A stretch of DNA of 64,000 nt from Liolophura sinensis (lineage: Eukaryota; Mollusca; Polyplacophora; Chitonida; Chitonidae). Numbering within the stretch: the stretch's first letter is position 1; each line of letters begins with the position of its first letter. The notes beneath the pieces were generated by a model. It had not been told where the DNA came from. It searched no databases and saw only the letters and a list, made by a program, of their open reading frames with translations. A program made the translations under genes and the position numbers. Below are positions 12,845 through 24,999 of the stretch, piece after piece. Location: assembly GCF_032854445.1 (NCBI RefSeq), contig NC_088300.1:29059608-29123607 (forward strand), in the 5' to 3' direction.

Positions 12845-13227
12845 TTAATGATTGGTGTTTTATGCCATTCTCAAGAATATTTCACCTTTACCACGGCAGC
12901 CAGAATTATGGTAGGAGGAAAACAGGCAGAACCCACGATCATCCGCAGGTTACTTGCCGACCTTCCCAAATAGCCAGCATGAGCTGGACTTGAACCCCCA
13001 GTGACTGCAGGTCTGACAACAACCTGTAGATGGTTGTGGGTTTCCCCCAGGTTTTGCCCGGTTTCCTCCCACCATAATGCAATATTAGTGAAATATTCTT
13101 GAGTACTTGACTACGGCGTAAAACACCAATCAAATACATAAATAAATAAACACAGTGACCGCATTGATGAGCGGCTCCTGGATCATTGTGCTGGCATGCT
13201 AACCACCTTGGCCACGGAGGCTAATTT
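12845..13227 (-). repeat. SINE family A interrupted by a second SINE
   Basis: A minus-oriented family A SINE runs from the ATTGGTGTTTTATGCC tail near 12851 to GGCCACGGAGGCT at 13215-13227. It is split at 13005/13153 by an opposite-oriented SINE. Joining the two halves restores the usual order of the family (GAACCCCCAGTGAC then CGCATTGATGAGCGGCTCC). Confidence 0.75.
13006..13152 (+). repeat. 5'-truncated SINE family A nested in another SINE
   Basis: The insert holds only the 3' half of family A (GGTTGTGGGTTTCCCCCAGG to AACACCAATCAAATACATAAATAAATAAA). It is flanked by CAGTGAC at 12999-13005 and again at 13153-13159, a 7-bp target-site duplication. 5' truncation plus a target duplication is typical of LINE-driven retroposition. 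Confidence 0.7.
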
Positions 13228-13854
13228 GCTTTATATGATATATTTTAATTCAAATAATACAACAGCAAAGGCTACAACCTTAAAACAGGGAAAATGTTAT
13301 TGGTAAGAAAACACATAGACCTCAAGATACAGAGCAATCTCTAAAAGTTACTGAGATACTCACTAAAAAAAAATTTAATTCAACTCCCCCTACCAACCCC
13401 CCTTTTGCATATGCATGTAAAAGAATAAAACAAAGCGAAGGAAAAATGTAAATTGTAACAAAATTCCTAAAGGACCTTTTATGGACAACACTGGAGAAAC
13501 ACTAAAAAAAGGTATTAAGATGTACATTTACTATAATATTTTTATCAGTTTTATACAGACTGATAGTGTGATAATACTAATGCATGAAAAATATACACAT
13601 GGAGTTGAGAAATACCTATTGTAAGACTTGTTGATTTCATTACATGATCTCAGCAAAATCTACAAAAACGGCAACATGATTCAAAGACTGAGATAATGCA
13701 GCGCGACGTCAGATTTGAATGAAATGCTGAAGCCATTAAATAGCAATGAGATATGTACATGACATTCCTTACACAGTATAAAGTCCTGGATAATGACTTA
13801 AATAATATGTGACATGATGTCTTAATTCCATCGACGTAAACGTGTGTACAATGG

Positions 13855-16800
13855 CTAAAGGCCCTCCAAGCTCTTAGGTCTTGTGTACCTTGATGTCTTG
13901 TGGTTTAATGATGCATCATGGCCCTCACTGCAACAACAACAACTGGGACATATCAAAAATTTATAACTTAGGTCCAACATATGGTTGGGAAAAAAGAGAA
14001 GAAAATAAACCACTTATGAGCTGCCATTAATGACAATATTACAGATATGTATAGATATACATGTTTGTCAATGATAGTCTGATGGTATACCTTTTTCCTT
14101 GGCGAAACCAGTTATTTGTTTGACTGTTGCTTAACATCACCCTTACAAACATTTCACTTATGGCCTGTGATGATTAGTTTTGTGGTTCGCAGAGGAAACC
14201 ACTGACCTCAATGAAGAACTTCCTCCTGGATGTGATGTACAGGTGCACACCATATTGGTGGAAGACTAGCCATGGTCTTCAATGAACACTAGACTGCTCA
14301 AAAGGCCACACAAACATTGCTCCATGCTTGTAACAAACAATCAAAGTCAGAGAATCTACAAATTTCCTATCCAAGGCTGGATCTGAACCCGCATCTTATG
14401 TGTTCAAGCAATTTAAAGGAAGTTACTTGAAAAGGCAGTTGTTCATCAATGGTCCATGAAACATGCCATCAAAAAGAAAACATACTCAAATTTTCCATAG
14501 TATAAAGAGAATTTGAGGTCCTTTGTCCAATTTAATGTGACATAAATAGGAAACTGCAAAACAGTGTTGGGCGATATTCTTAAATCCATTTCAAACAAAA
14601 CTCACTGAAAGCATTTGTCACAGTAGAGATCTAGGTCGCAGCCATGGCAACGAAGGGTGGCATCTTCATTACAAATGCAGCACCAAGGCAGTTCATCAGT
14701 TTCTTGCTGTATTAAACACAAAAGCAATGTTACACAGGATAACCAAGCAATCAATATCACTACATGTACATAAAGAAGCTACTTAACATTCCTCCTCAGA
14801 TAAAAAGCCATTGATCATAATACCATGCACTTAGAGCCTTGGAACTTTATATCAGATTATATTTGAATATCCATTTGAAATATTGCCATTGTGGCCGTAT
14901 ATAAAGCCATAATCATTCATTCCATATACATACTATCTCCATAGACAGTAATTTTACTGAGCTTTCTACATGTGTAATATATGTTAATGACTTATTCTGT
15001 CTTGACATACTTTTCCTTTGCATCTTTACTGCACATATGAGACAAAGCAAATTGTCTTATACTAAATAATGTTTCTATTAAAGAAATTGACTAATTACTA
15101 ATATTTCTTATACTAATGTATGTCCTAAAATTTGTCTGTTGATACTGAACAATACATGTATGGAAAATAGAAGCATTCCAAGTTCAACTATAACATCACT
15201 ATATTTAAGTAGGTTTATTGCAATTCACCTCCAGTATTGGATATCAAAGTTACATGCCCAATGAGCGGTAACATAATGAACCTTGGGCTAAAGCCCTCGC
15301 TTTATTCACTTACCAGGTGAATAATGTGATTGAGCACTTCTTGAACGCTCAGGTAATAGCGCTTACATAGAAATGGTCACTTATGAAATTAAAAATAGTT
15401 TTTTAAGTACATGTAGCATAAGTATTTAGGCTTTATTTTTACTCTGCTCACCTCCTCTGGAACTTCCTGACGAGTTGGAACATTGGACTTTTTAGGGGAC
15501 TGTTTGATTTTCTTCTTGTCAATGAGTTCGGCTGGTGAATACCCATCTGCTGAGGCAGCCTCATCAAGCTTACTCTCCTCCAACAACTACAAAAAGGTAA
15601 TATTTAAAATGCACCACACTTTCTGCCTCAAAATCAGACCTATATGTAGTTACTATTGTTTCTAGATAGGCTTGCTGGAACTCTGTATCACCTGGATTCT
15701 GACAGAGAGACACTCATTACACATTACATAGAAGTAATGAGATTGATTATCAGTAAACAATCAGCTACAGTTAACAATGACTATATACTGATTAGTTATT
15801 CTTACATTAACTGAATGATTAGACACAGTTACACTGAAAATGACACAATGTTGAGAAAAAAATTTCCCATGACAATGACCTAATGATCAGATATAGTTAC
15901 CCTGACAATGACATAATGTTGAGATGTAATTACCCTGGCTATCAGTTTTTTTGTTGCTTGGTCCTCATCTTCTTCCTCACTATCCTCGGCCTCATCAGCG
16001 GCTATGTTAAACTTGAGGGTTTTCTCCACCACTGCTTTGTCTGGCTTCTTCTCCTCCCCTTCTTCCTCAGAGTCACCTGATGCACAATTTCCGAATGGTC
16101 ACTTTACTAGTCATACTTTACAGTCAGTATATTTGTCACACCCGATAGTCAGCTTATGTGTCACATCCTGCAGTCGGCTCATGTTTCAGATCATAGATCC
16201 AAAGACCTGGAGTCAGCTTATTTGTCACATTCTATGATCACTAAATCTGTCACACCTTAGAGTTTATTAGCTACACCCTGCATGTATTTGGCTTTCCCAA
16301 GGGAGATAAGTGCACCACTGAAACTAACATCTCTTAGGTACATCTATGCACAGACCTGAACAAATTTATTAAAAGTGGAAAAACATGTATAAAAAAACAG
16401 AATTAACTTTGTTTTATGGGCAAAATAATCTGAGTGCCGATTCTCTTTATAGGCAGCATATAATCATCAGTTTACCTTGGGAGGACTTCTTCCTTCGCTT
16501 TATTTCACTTAGCTTCTCCATGATTTCCTTATCTTTCTGTAGCCCTGCTATAGCCCTCTGGGCATCTATCTCCAGCTCCTTAGCTGTCTGTGCTATTAAC
16601 TGATTCATCTCCTCTAAATCCACATTATCATTGTCCTTGTACGGCTTCTTCCTACTTTGTCCATCGCCGTCTATGTTGATGTTTTTGGAATAAGACAGGG
16701 ACTTTTGCGATCCACCTTTGTCTAGATTATTTACAATATTTAAATTTCCCTCTCCACCTGATAACAAAACAAGAATAGAAACTAAAGTTATGATCTTCAT

Positions 16801-19800
16801 AATTCCTGAACATTATAGTAAATGTATTAAGACTAACAATATGCTCTTCTAACAAATGCCGGTGAGTGAGTGATAATACATACTTCTTTCACTAAATCTT
16901 AGCAACAAAAGTCCAGTGAAATTCTTGATCTCTCCACCATCGAAAAGCATCAATCAACAAATCCCTGGCCGTAAGTAGGTCTGCCAGCAAACCTACAGAT
17001 GGTGGTGGGTTTCCCAATGCCCTGCCCTGTTTTCTTCACCATGATAATGATAATGCTGTATAACATTGTACAAGTGAAATATTTTCAAGTACAGCATAAA
17101 ATAAATAAGTCAGTGAAGAAATCAATCATGATCGTCTGTATGTCTTCAGTATTCATGGTTTTCAAGCTGACGATAAACCTGCAAAGATACCTATCACAGA
17201 TGTACATCACAATATTATTGTCTTTCAAGGTTTTTCAGCTTTCAAAGCCAAACCTAAATACAGATCTATCCTCACATGTCCTTTAATTTCCATGTATTAA
17301 CTGCATGTATTAACTTAAACACACGCTATACAAGTGAATTAATTCTTCCTTCTCTTCCAGCTTCCTTAAATCTTCCAGCTGCTTGCAAACTCATATGTAG
17401 ATTTTTCTGTCCTCAAATTTAATACTGTTCCACCACGTTATGCACGTGAACACAGATACATGAATTTTCAGCTTCCATGTTTATCAACTACTCTCAAATC
17501 TGGATACACACATCTCACATTCCTACTTTTCCAGCACTTCCAGCAAAAAAACATGACCTTACATGTAGATGAATTATCAACTTCTATCTTCTCCACCTTC
17601 AATACTCTGAAACACCTTTACAGGAAACTGAACACAAATCCTGTAATGTTCATATCTGAATTTTTCCAGCTGCTCTCAAATTTGAATACGGATCAATCCT
17701 CACAGTTCCTACTTTACCAGCAGTTTACAAACCTTACAATAAATCATGCAATCTTTCGCACCTTTCATCGTTTTCCTACTGCTCTCGGACTGCTCTTGAC
17801 TGCTAGCTCCAGCCTCTGCCCCCTCTGAGCCCTTCAGCTGGGCCAGCCTGTATTCCACCTCAACAGCAGGGTCAGGCAGCCGTGAATCCAGAGCTATCTC
17901 ATCCCCAATCTCCTCCAGAAGGTCATTCATCTGCTCCTGCTGTGTGCGACGGTCAGGTGGGTGATACATCTAAACATCATGCCCATACAACATCAGTATA
18001 TTTATTTATTTGTTCATTTATTTCTTTACTTACTTATTCCAATGAACATCACACACAGGAATATTTATCCTCAAATATGACAGTGGTCAGGTTAATGGAC
18101 GCAGGAAACTTGGTAAACCACCACCCTTTACCATGTAACTGACAAGCCTCCTGATTTACATGTATAGGCACTGCCCAACCAGGGAGAGCTGTACTTGAGC
18201 CTGTAACCTTATTGTTCAAGATGACCAGTTGCAATAATATTGCATGAGGCCCCCTCAGTCACCATTTACACACTGCATTTCATCCTGGAAATTTTAACAC
18301 ATGATTCACCATTCACATAAAAGAACACGTAGACAAAACCTCAACTTCTTAAAACAAAATATTCACAAAGAAAATCCAACATCGGTATAACTTTTTAATC
18401 TCATTCATGAAGAAAACGAATACCAGTTTAATAATCACCTATGAATCACTGTTCAACATATATGCATGTGTTTCACTATGACACAACAGTGCATGGCTTC
18501 CACAACCGAATTGTTACAACTTGATTACCATGACTTGTAATATATATATGGGATTGTAAATGTCACCTAGGCCATTTTATGCACAAAGGTTTTAAATGCA
18601 AATATAGTTTTGGTTATAAGTATTTGTCCTCTAATACTATTCATACTATTAGTACATAAGAAATCAACTAATTTTTTAAAACTATACACGAAAAGTGATA
18701 CTCTATACTGTTATAGACTCATAGTTGTACAAGACGTCACCACGTAAATGTGAAAGTTTTCAAGAGCTTTTGACCCTCTTGCTGGGAAGAGGGTAGAAAG
18801 CTTGTGGAATTTTCATTTATGTGATGATAACCCTGGTCATTCGTTAATTAAGAGAAACTCACCTGTTTTTTACTGGTGTGATCAGTACTTGGCTCAATTC
18901 CTTTTAACCTTGCCAATCTCGAATTGAGTTCATCGTCAGATGGTAATGGGCCTGGATGTACAAACACACATCTTGTTCAAAATATCACACTTTCACAGGA
19001 ATAAATTTATACTCTTTCTTAAATTTAGCACAGGGTTGGGGATAAAGAATCCATGGGTTACTAAGCAGAATGCATTATTTTCACTGAACAGGAATGGTAA
19101 TTAGTTAACTGCATAAATCTGTTTAATTCTTAAACTCATATGAAGTTTACATATGGCATTTGTGCCAGGCCAGTAAAAAACACATGGTATTTTACATGGT
19201 AAACACATGACGGTCTAATGCAATTTCAAACCTTTGGGCTTTCTCTCTGCTTGAAGCTTTTCTAGCCGCTCTGCAATTTCGGCATCTTTTTTGGATAAAT
19301 TCTTGTCCCTTTGTCTGGAAGCTGGTTTTGCTATTGGCTGTTGAGTTGTGACTTTAGCAGATGGGTTTTGTAGAGCAGCCATTCTCCTAATAGGAAACAT
19401 GTATAAAACAAGGATTTAAATTTAAACTACTGAATATCCTCAAACATACCAGTTAACAGCTATATACTATTAAAAAACACAATATACATACTTTGCATTT
19501 AAACCTGTATTTTAGCTCTTGCCCTAGCTTTCTCTACTCTCACTGAAAAATTTAAGCCAAAAAACCTTTTACTTAGTAATGTACAACACAGAATACATTT
19601 ATATACAATTAAATGTTAAGAAATAAAAAAGACAGCTCGTCATTCAAATACACAAAAGATAGCTGGTGGTGTGTTATCATTACAGATATTGTTTTCCTGA
19701 TGTTCCCAAAAGCATGACTCTCTCAGGAGAGTAAAAGACTGAACTTTCATGATTAAGTTAAACTACGCATATATAATATGAATATCTGTTCACACATGGC

Positions 19801-20954
19801 TATTATAAATGCTCTCATCCGTTTACAGGTGTTTTCTTTAGAGCTGAAGGTCAATAATTATTGACAAATATGGCAATGGAATTAGCCTGTCAATTGCTAG
19901 CAGGTAATCATTCTTACTTTCTATAAGCCTCTGGTGGAGACACTGGTCTAGGGTTTGTAGGCTGGACTTTCCTATTAAAAAATAAAGTACAGGTAAGAAA
20001 CCTTTTGTGAGGAAATTGCACACAAAGATTCCTACTTCTGAATAATTATGTCATACTGGTTCTTATGTCCATAACTGTACTGTCCATACTATTTTACCCC
20101 ATTTTCTCTACCATGCAACAGCGTAATGTAATGAAGTTCATTAATCTGTACTAATGTAATCAATGCTTCAACTGTCTATAAATACAATGTTTTGGCTTTC
20201 CAGAACCTATCTCTTATAATAAATAACCAGCAACTAACAAATTTTAGTCATACACAGTAAGTATATATGCTGATAATTAAATTAAATTATTTGACAGCAA
20301 AGTCTCATAAATTGACCACAATTAAATCTACAAATAATTTATAGGCCTATACATACCCAGTAAGGACATCAAAGCACTTGTTGCAAACACTGTGTTTTTC
20401 ATTCTTTAACTTCGGGATTTCAGCCTTCTTTGTTAAGCATTTACCACAGAATGAAAACCCACAGTTTTTGCATCCATACTGCAAACAGAAAAGCGGAGAC
20501 ACACCACTTGTCAGTATGCACTAGAAATGGGATTCAAACACATGGCCTAATAGATAAACAGATATAAACACATACTAGCACTGTGGGCCTGTATATGATG
20601 TGGGGTAATTTTAAGATTACCCCTGCAGTGTGTACGTTTTGCTACAGATAAACGTCTTGCCTCTTGATGTCTTTGTTCAAGGGCGAGGAAAGGTGATTTT
20701 TAACTTAAAACGTTGCCTAGAATTACAGTGGTCACACTGACATTGCCAAGACATGTGTTATCCACGGTTAGGTCATTTTGACTTCAGAAAACGTGATCGC
20801 AAGGGGAATGAAGAAGCAGCAACAAAAAAAGAACGACACTTTTAGAGCATAATTTTTCGATAAAAATTGATTAAAATTCAAACTGTCATCGTGGCAATAC
20901 CTCTTTTTTAAACCTCCCGAACCCTGATCCACACTGGTAACACTGTCCCGACAT
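13855..20954 (-). CDS. ZFYVE19: ZFYVE19 (ANCHR) abscission/NoCut checkpoint regulator, 11 exons
   Basis: Exons (minus, 5' to 3'): 20954-20901, 20478-20357, 19971-19918, 19386-19232, 18951-18863, 17969-17762, 16757-16476, 16076-15934, 15586-15452, 14706-14606, 13927-13855. They join in frame to 471 codons plus stop, equal to the human length as I remember it. Residues 1-55 form an eight-cysteine FYVE-like finger (C5, C8, C21, C24, C29, C32, C50, C53) that lacks the RRHHCR phosphoinositide motif, as in vertebrate [15 protein letters not shown] follows. Three repeats resembling the MIT-interacting motif ([29 protein letters not shown]) should bind VPS4. Acidic and coiled-coil stretches follow. 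The C-terminus has a B-box-like zinc site ([16 protein letters not shown], then CFHEGHD). In vertebrates the protein holds VPS4 at the midbody and delays abscission when chromatin lags. MRPL49 lies head-to-head upstream. Confidence 0.93.
14105..14410 (-). repeat. SINE-like repeat, family C, in ZFYVE19 intron
   Basis: A reverse-oriented tRNA-like end (CTGGATCTGAACCCGCATC, a B-box in reverse) lies near 14381-14400. A body ends at TTTGACTGTTGCTTAACATC near 14120. It resembles the elements at 47.4 and 57.9 kb in layout. Divergence is high. Confidence 0.4.
16975..17105 (+). repeat. SINE family A fragment
   Basis: A 5'-truncated copy recognised by GATGGTGGTGGGTTTCCC, a degraded TTTTCTTCACCATGATAATG block and AAGTGAAATATTTTCAAGTAC. 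It lies upstream of the 16757-16476 exon, within an intron of ZFYVE19. Confidence 0.55.
18000..18260 (-). repeat. SINE-like repeat in ZFYVE19 intron
   Basis: A TATTTATTTATT tail at the left and a tRNA-like CTTGAGCCTGTAACC block near 18195, ending in GGCCCCCTCAGTCACC, suggest a diverged minus-oriented SINE. It is only loosely similar to the other copies. Confidence 0.4.
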
Positions 20955-21266
20955 AATTCGTGGCCAAAGCAAAACAAAACGACAAATGTGGACCGTCGTA
21001 CACCTGTCAAATTTGTTGTTGATGAGTTACCGGAAGTGAACTGCATGCGGTCACGTGGTCGTAGGGATCATTTCGAGGTTGTAATTTTAAAGGGACAGTT
21101 TTTTTTGTTTTGCCTTTAATACCCTGAGATAAAGCTGTCAGTTTTAAACATTGATTTTAGCTTTTGAAATTTTAAAGCTGGTTCATGTAGAGGTTAATTT
21201 CAAATTGCCCTTTTCACATCTGCACGAAGGATAATAAGTCCTCCCTGAGAGAGTCCTGGGGGGAAG
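20955..21266. promoter_or_regulatory. Shared divergent promoter of ZFYVE19 and MRPL49
   Basis: The two start codons point away from each other across 312 bases. ACCGGAAGTG at 21029-21038 is a consensus ETS/GABP (NRF-2) site. CACGTG at 21052-21057 is an E-box. AAGATGGCG around the MRPL49 start (21264-21272) resembles a YY1 site. GABP sites are common at nuclear genes for mitochondrial ribosomal proteins. There is no TATA box, which fits a housekeeping bidirectional promoter. Confidence 0.6.
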
Positions 21267-21831
21267 ATGGCGCTGCTGCGGCAAGCATGTTGTCATTTGT
21301 GGAGAAACAACCGTGTTTGTAATTCAAAATCTGTACGTTTACAGTTCTGTGAAAAAAAAAAAATTCACATGTGATAGAATATTTAATTTCATACGACTGC
21401 GTAGTTTATTTGAATTGTTCAGCTACAGAGGTACTCTAAAGTATAGATTTTGATAGTGTGTAACTTCTCAGAGGTGTTGAACCCGTAGGCTAGTTAGTTA
21501 CAACGATGATCAGGCAAGAACGCCCTCTACCTTAACACCCTCTACCTAAACGTTAGGGGTCCAACGTGTGTGCAATTGACGTCTACAACAACAACACTGG
21601 TCATTCAGCGAGCGACATATACGCGTCCCAGTAAGCCTAGGTAGTCTGGGAAGTACATGACAAATATCAATAGGCCTAACTGTTAATCTTTGTCACGATA
21701 TCCACAACAGATCGCCGCGCTCATTTCTCTATACAACAACAATCATATTTACATGGAATCAGTTTACAAAGTCCAGAAATATTTTTAAAATGTGTATTTT
21801 ATACAACAGTAACATTTAACAACTTTTATAG

Positions 21832-21873
<42 letters not shown>

Positions 21874-24697
21874 ATGATCGCAGACATACATGGAAGTCCT
21901 TTGCTGCTAGCTTGAACATTTGTTAAATATAGACGGCGTTTAGGTAGAGGGCATTCCGACTGTGATTCGTTACACTACAATTGTCATGGTTATTATTACA
22001 TGTAGTAGGCCCACACAATGCAATAAGTAGTCTACCATTCATACAGTCTCTGTCTTGATGGCTTAGATAGCTAATCTAGTAGGCTTCCTTAGCAGAAATG
22101 ACTGGCAGGGTGGCTGCGCAGTGGTAGCTAGGTTAGGTTGGAGAGGGAGGGGGGCATGTAAATATTCAGCATGTATTAAAGTGTAAATGAACTTGAAAGT
22201 GTTTTGTTTGTGTGTATGTGATGGGAGGTTGGGGAAGGGGGCGGCAGACAAACAAATGATGTAGTTCGGATTTTTTTGTTTCGTTATTTTTGTTTTTATA
22301 AATTTTTTAAACACATACTTTGACACATGCTTGGAATTTTTGACGGATTTGTTCAGATGACTGTAACTTAAATAACACCCATGTTAAATTATGTGGCATT
22401 TGGTAACTGTAAAGAAGCTGAAGGAAATAGAGCAGCTTTAAAATGAAAAGAGAAAAACGAAGTATAAAGTAAAACCACTGAAAACTATTCAAAACTATAT
22501 TTACTTTTGTCTTTAATCTTTTTTTTTTAATATTTCTACATATCTAAATAAATGCAGTCACATGTTGCATTCGTGTAGTTGGTTTCATTGTTTAGTGCAG
22601 TGTGTTTTATGGTTCCTGGAATGTAAGGGCCTGATTCACAGCCCAAGAAATACATTGTGTAGTGTGATGTTTTAATCACTAAATACACTTAAATATTTGA
22701 ATCTTATGCAGGCCATTAAACACCACACCAGCACTGTGTGATAAAGGATGGTGTCAGTATAGCTCTTTGTAGCCAGAAATTGGGTGAATGTTTTCTTGGA
22801 TGCAGTTTTTATTGGCCTTCCTTTTTATGATTACCCTAATTGTTCAACCTCTCCAACCACTCCTGCGACTAATATTTTGAAACGTTCGGAGTGAACTGTG
22901 GGGTGTAGAGAAATAATTGCACTGTTTTATGAAGGTTGCATCTTTAGTGACAGAATCAAGTCATTTCAACATCATTTTCGTATTAAATGTATGGATAAAT
23001 TGCTGTATAGGTGGGAAAAGTTGAAGATTTACAGTACCTTAGTTTTGAGCTGGTTTTATTTTTTGTATATGAAAATTTCAAATATCCACATCAGATTTTT
23101 TCTCTGACTTTACATCCAGGCTCTTCTCACCTCTGCTGATTTGTGTCAACCAGCTTCTACTTACACAGATTATGAAGTTTCCAAGGAGGAGTTTAAGTTT
23201 GTTGAACGGCTGTTGCCAAACTATGTTATACCAGATCCACCTAAACATGAGGAGTACCCAACCCCATCAGGCTGGGTACCACCTGCAGGTAAACTTTTAT
23301 AAGTTATCAGGAAGTCAGGAGGTCAAACCCAGGCTGGATCACACCAAAGTCTTCACGTCACATGACACTGACATTCTGTGACAGAAGCCAAGAAAATGTA
23401 ATGGTTGGTCTGGTTAGATATAACACTCAAGATTGCCAATGTCAAGAAGCATTTATTTGCAATTCATATTGAAATAGGACAGAACACTTAGGGCTTTTCA
23501 CCAATAATAGGCGAATGCCTAAGTAGGATGTTGTCTTCAAAGCTGCAGGGGGCCTCAGTGGTTGAGTGGTTAGCATGTCAGCGCGGCGCAATAACTCAGG
23601 AGCCTCTCAGCAATGCAGTTTGTGTGAGTTCAAATCCAGCTCATGCTGCTTATTCTCTGATCATAAATGGGAAGGTTCGTCAGCAACCTTCTAATGGGCT
23701 CTATCTGGTTTCCTCCCACCATAATGCTGGCTGTAGTCGTATAAGTGAAATATTCGCTGATTGGCTGATAGAGATAGGCCTCTGAACAGTAATACAAGCT
23801 GACCTTAGCAAGCTATTGCAAAATGACAACTTGCACAGTAGCTTTTGTATGGTTTGATTTTGATTAAATATTGGGTTGCTTTTTTGCATTGTTTTCTTGT
23901 GTGTTTTAGATGATGACGTATATTATTTTTCTTGCAGAAAACATTCCCGATCTCCCATATAGTGTGAGACGAACCCGTCACCATAATCTACCTGTTTATT
24001 TTGAACTAAGAGGTAACAGGAAGTTGACCAAAGTCAGAGGAATCTATGGGGATATTTGGGTAAGAACATCATATGTTTTGTAACCATCGTATCAGAATCT
24101 GATATTATGATACAAAAATGGGTCAAGTAATTAAAAAGAAAACAAACTTAAAGCTTATTGGTATGTCTTTTACATAATGAGATATTATGTTTATCATGCT
24201 TAGAAAGATTTTCCAAGTAATCCTGGCCTTGGACAGGAAATATCTAGATTTCCCCACAATCCCTGATTTACATTATGTTGTTGATAACCTTGGTGTGCTG
24301 ATTTCTACATGTACATGTACATCACAAGTGAGAAAGTTCCTCAGTAAAGTGCCAAAAGGTTGGTGGTTTACCCCCATCCTTTTTGGTTTCCTCCATCCAT
24401 ATAACTGACTGCCATGGTAGAAGTGCAAACATTCTTGAGCATAACGTTAAACTCCAATTTAATGAATCTTCCTATGATGTCCCTCCTAGATTTACCTTGA
24501 AAATCATGTCTTGACAATCATATTTGTTTGTTTTGTTTTTTTCACCCTAGGCATTTGAAGCTGATCTGAGAGCCTATCTTGAGGAGAAAGCTGGCAAAAA
24601 ACTATACACACAAGTCCATGAAGTGGCTAGGTTGGTTCGAGTCAAAGGCAGTTTTGTAGAGAACACATCTGACTTTTTGGTCCAGCAAGGCTTTTGA
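21267..24697 (+). CDS. MRPL49: Mitochondrial large-subunit ribosomal protein mL49 (MRPL49), 4 exons
   Basis: Exons 21267-21332, 23120-23288, 23938-24059 and 24551-24697 join in frame to 167 residues, close to the vertebrate length. mL49 sits in the mitochondrial 39S subunit near the central protuberance. The first exon ([16 protein letters not shown]) is Arg-rich without acidic residues, as expected for a mitochondrial targeting peptide. Family signatures include [58 protein letters not shown] and the C-terminal FLVQQGF. It contains the fold shared with the IMG2 family. Splice sites are GTACGT, GTAAAC and GTAAGA donors with pyrimidine-rich acceptors. It is transcribed divergently from ZFYVE19. 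Introns hold an (AT)n tract and SINE copies. Confidence 0.93.
21835..21869. repeat. (AT)n microsatellite
   Basis: An uninterrupted AT dinucleotide run of about 35 bases in the first intron of MRPL49. Confidence 0.9.
22835..22990 (+). repeat. Unclassified dispersed repeat, copy 2
   Basis: It parallels 8465-8600: a CAACC...CACTCCTGCGACTAAT block, ATTTTGAAACGTTC, GTAGAGAAATAATTGCA, TTTTATGAAGGTTGCATC, and a closing TCATTTTCG. It lies in the first intron of MRPL49. Confidence 0.4.
23548..23765 (+). repeat. SINE family A, full but diverged copy
   Basis: The head GGGCCTCAGTGGTTGAGTGGTTAGC has a tRNA A-box. GAGTTCAAATCCAGC is the B-box. The body follows with GGTTTCCTCCCACCATAATGCTGGC and GTATAAGTGAAATATTC. 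It lies between the second and third exons of MRPL49. Confidence 0.7.
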
Positions 24698-24999
24698 TTC
24701 GAAACTAAACCGTTCTGCGATACGGTGTGTGGATGCATGGACTTTTGGATGGATATGTCCCCTTGAGTTATTCATCGTGTACATGTAGATGTGACGTTGA
24801 AACATCTGGTATAGATATACACTGACAGCCCATCTGAGGTGTCTAGCTCATCTAGTTCACTTAGTGGTCATTTGAGAAAGAGCGCTTGATGATATCAGCT
24901 GCACGTGTATTCATTGTGGATTGTACACCCATAAAGCTGAACCTTGGAATGTCTTTTCTGGGCACCGTGGTCATGTCCAGTATGCTTAGTAGAGACCAT

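Noticed and set aside
19505-19538. A possible extra ZFYVE19 exon (minus; [11 protein letters not shown])
   Set aside because: It reads well but ends in phase 0, while the next exon (19386-19232) needs two leading bases. Joining 19918 directly to 19386 keeps the frame and gives the family sequence YRKRMAAL.
20768-21046. 92-codon minus frame at the ZFYVE19 5' end
   Set aside because: It uses a different frame. The true first exon is 20954-20901, which supplies [14 protein letters not shown] of the FYVE-like finger.
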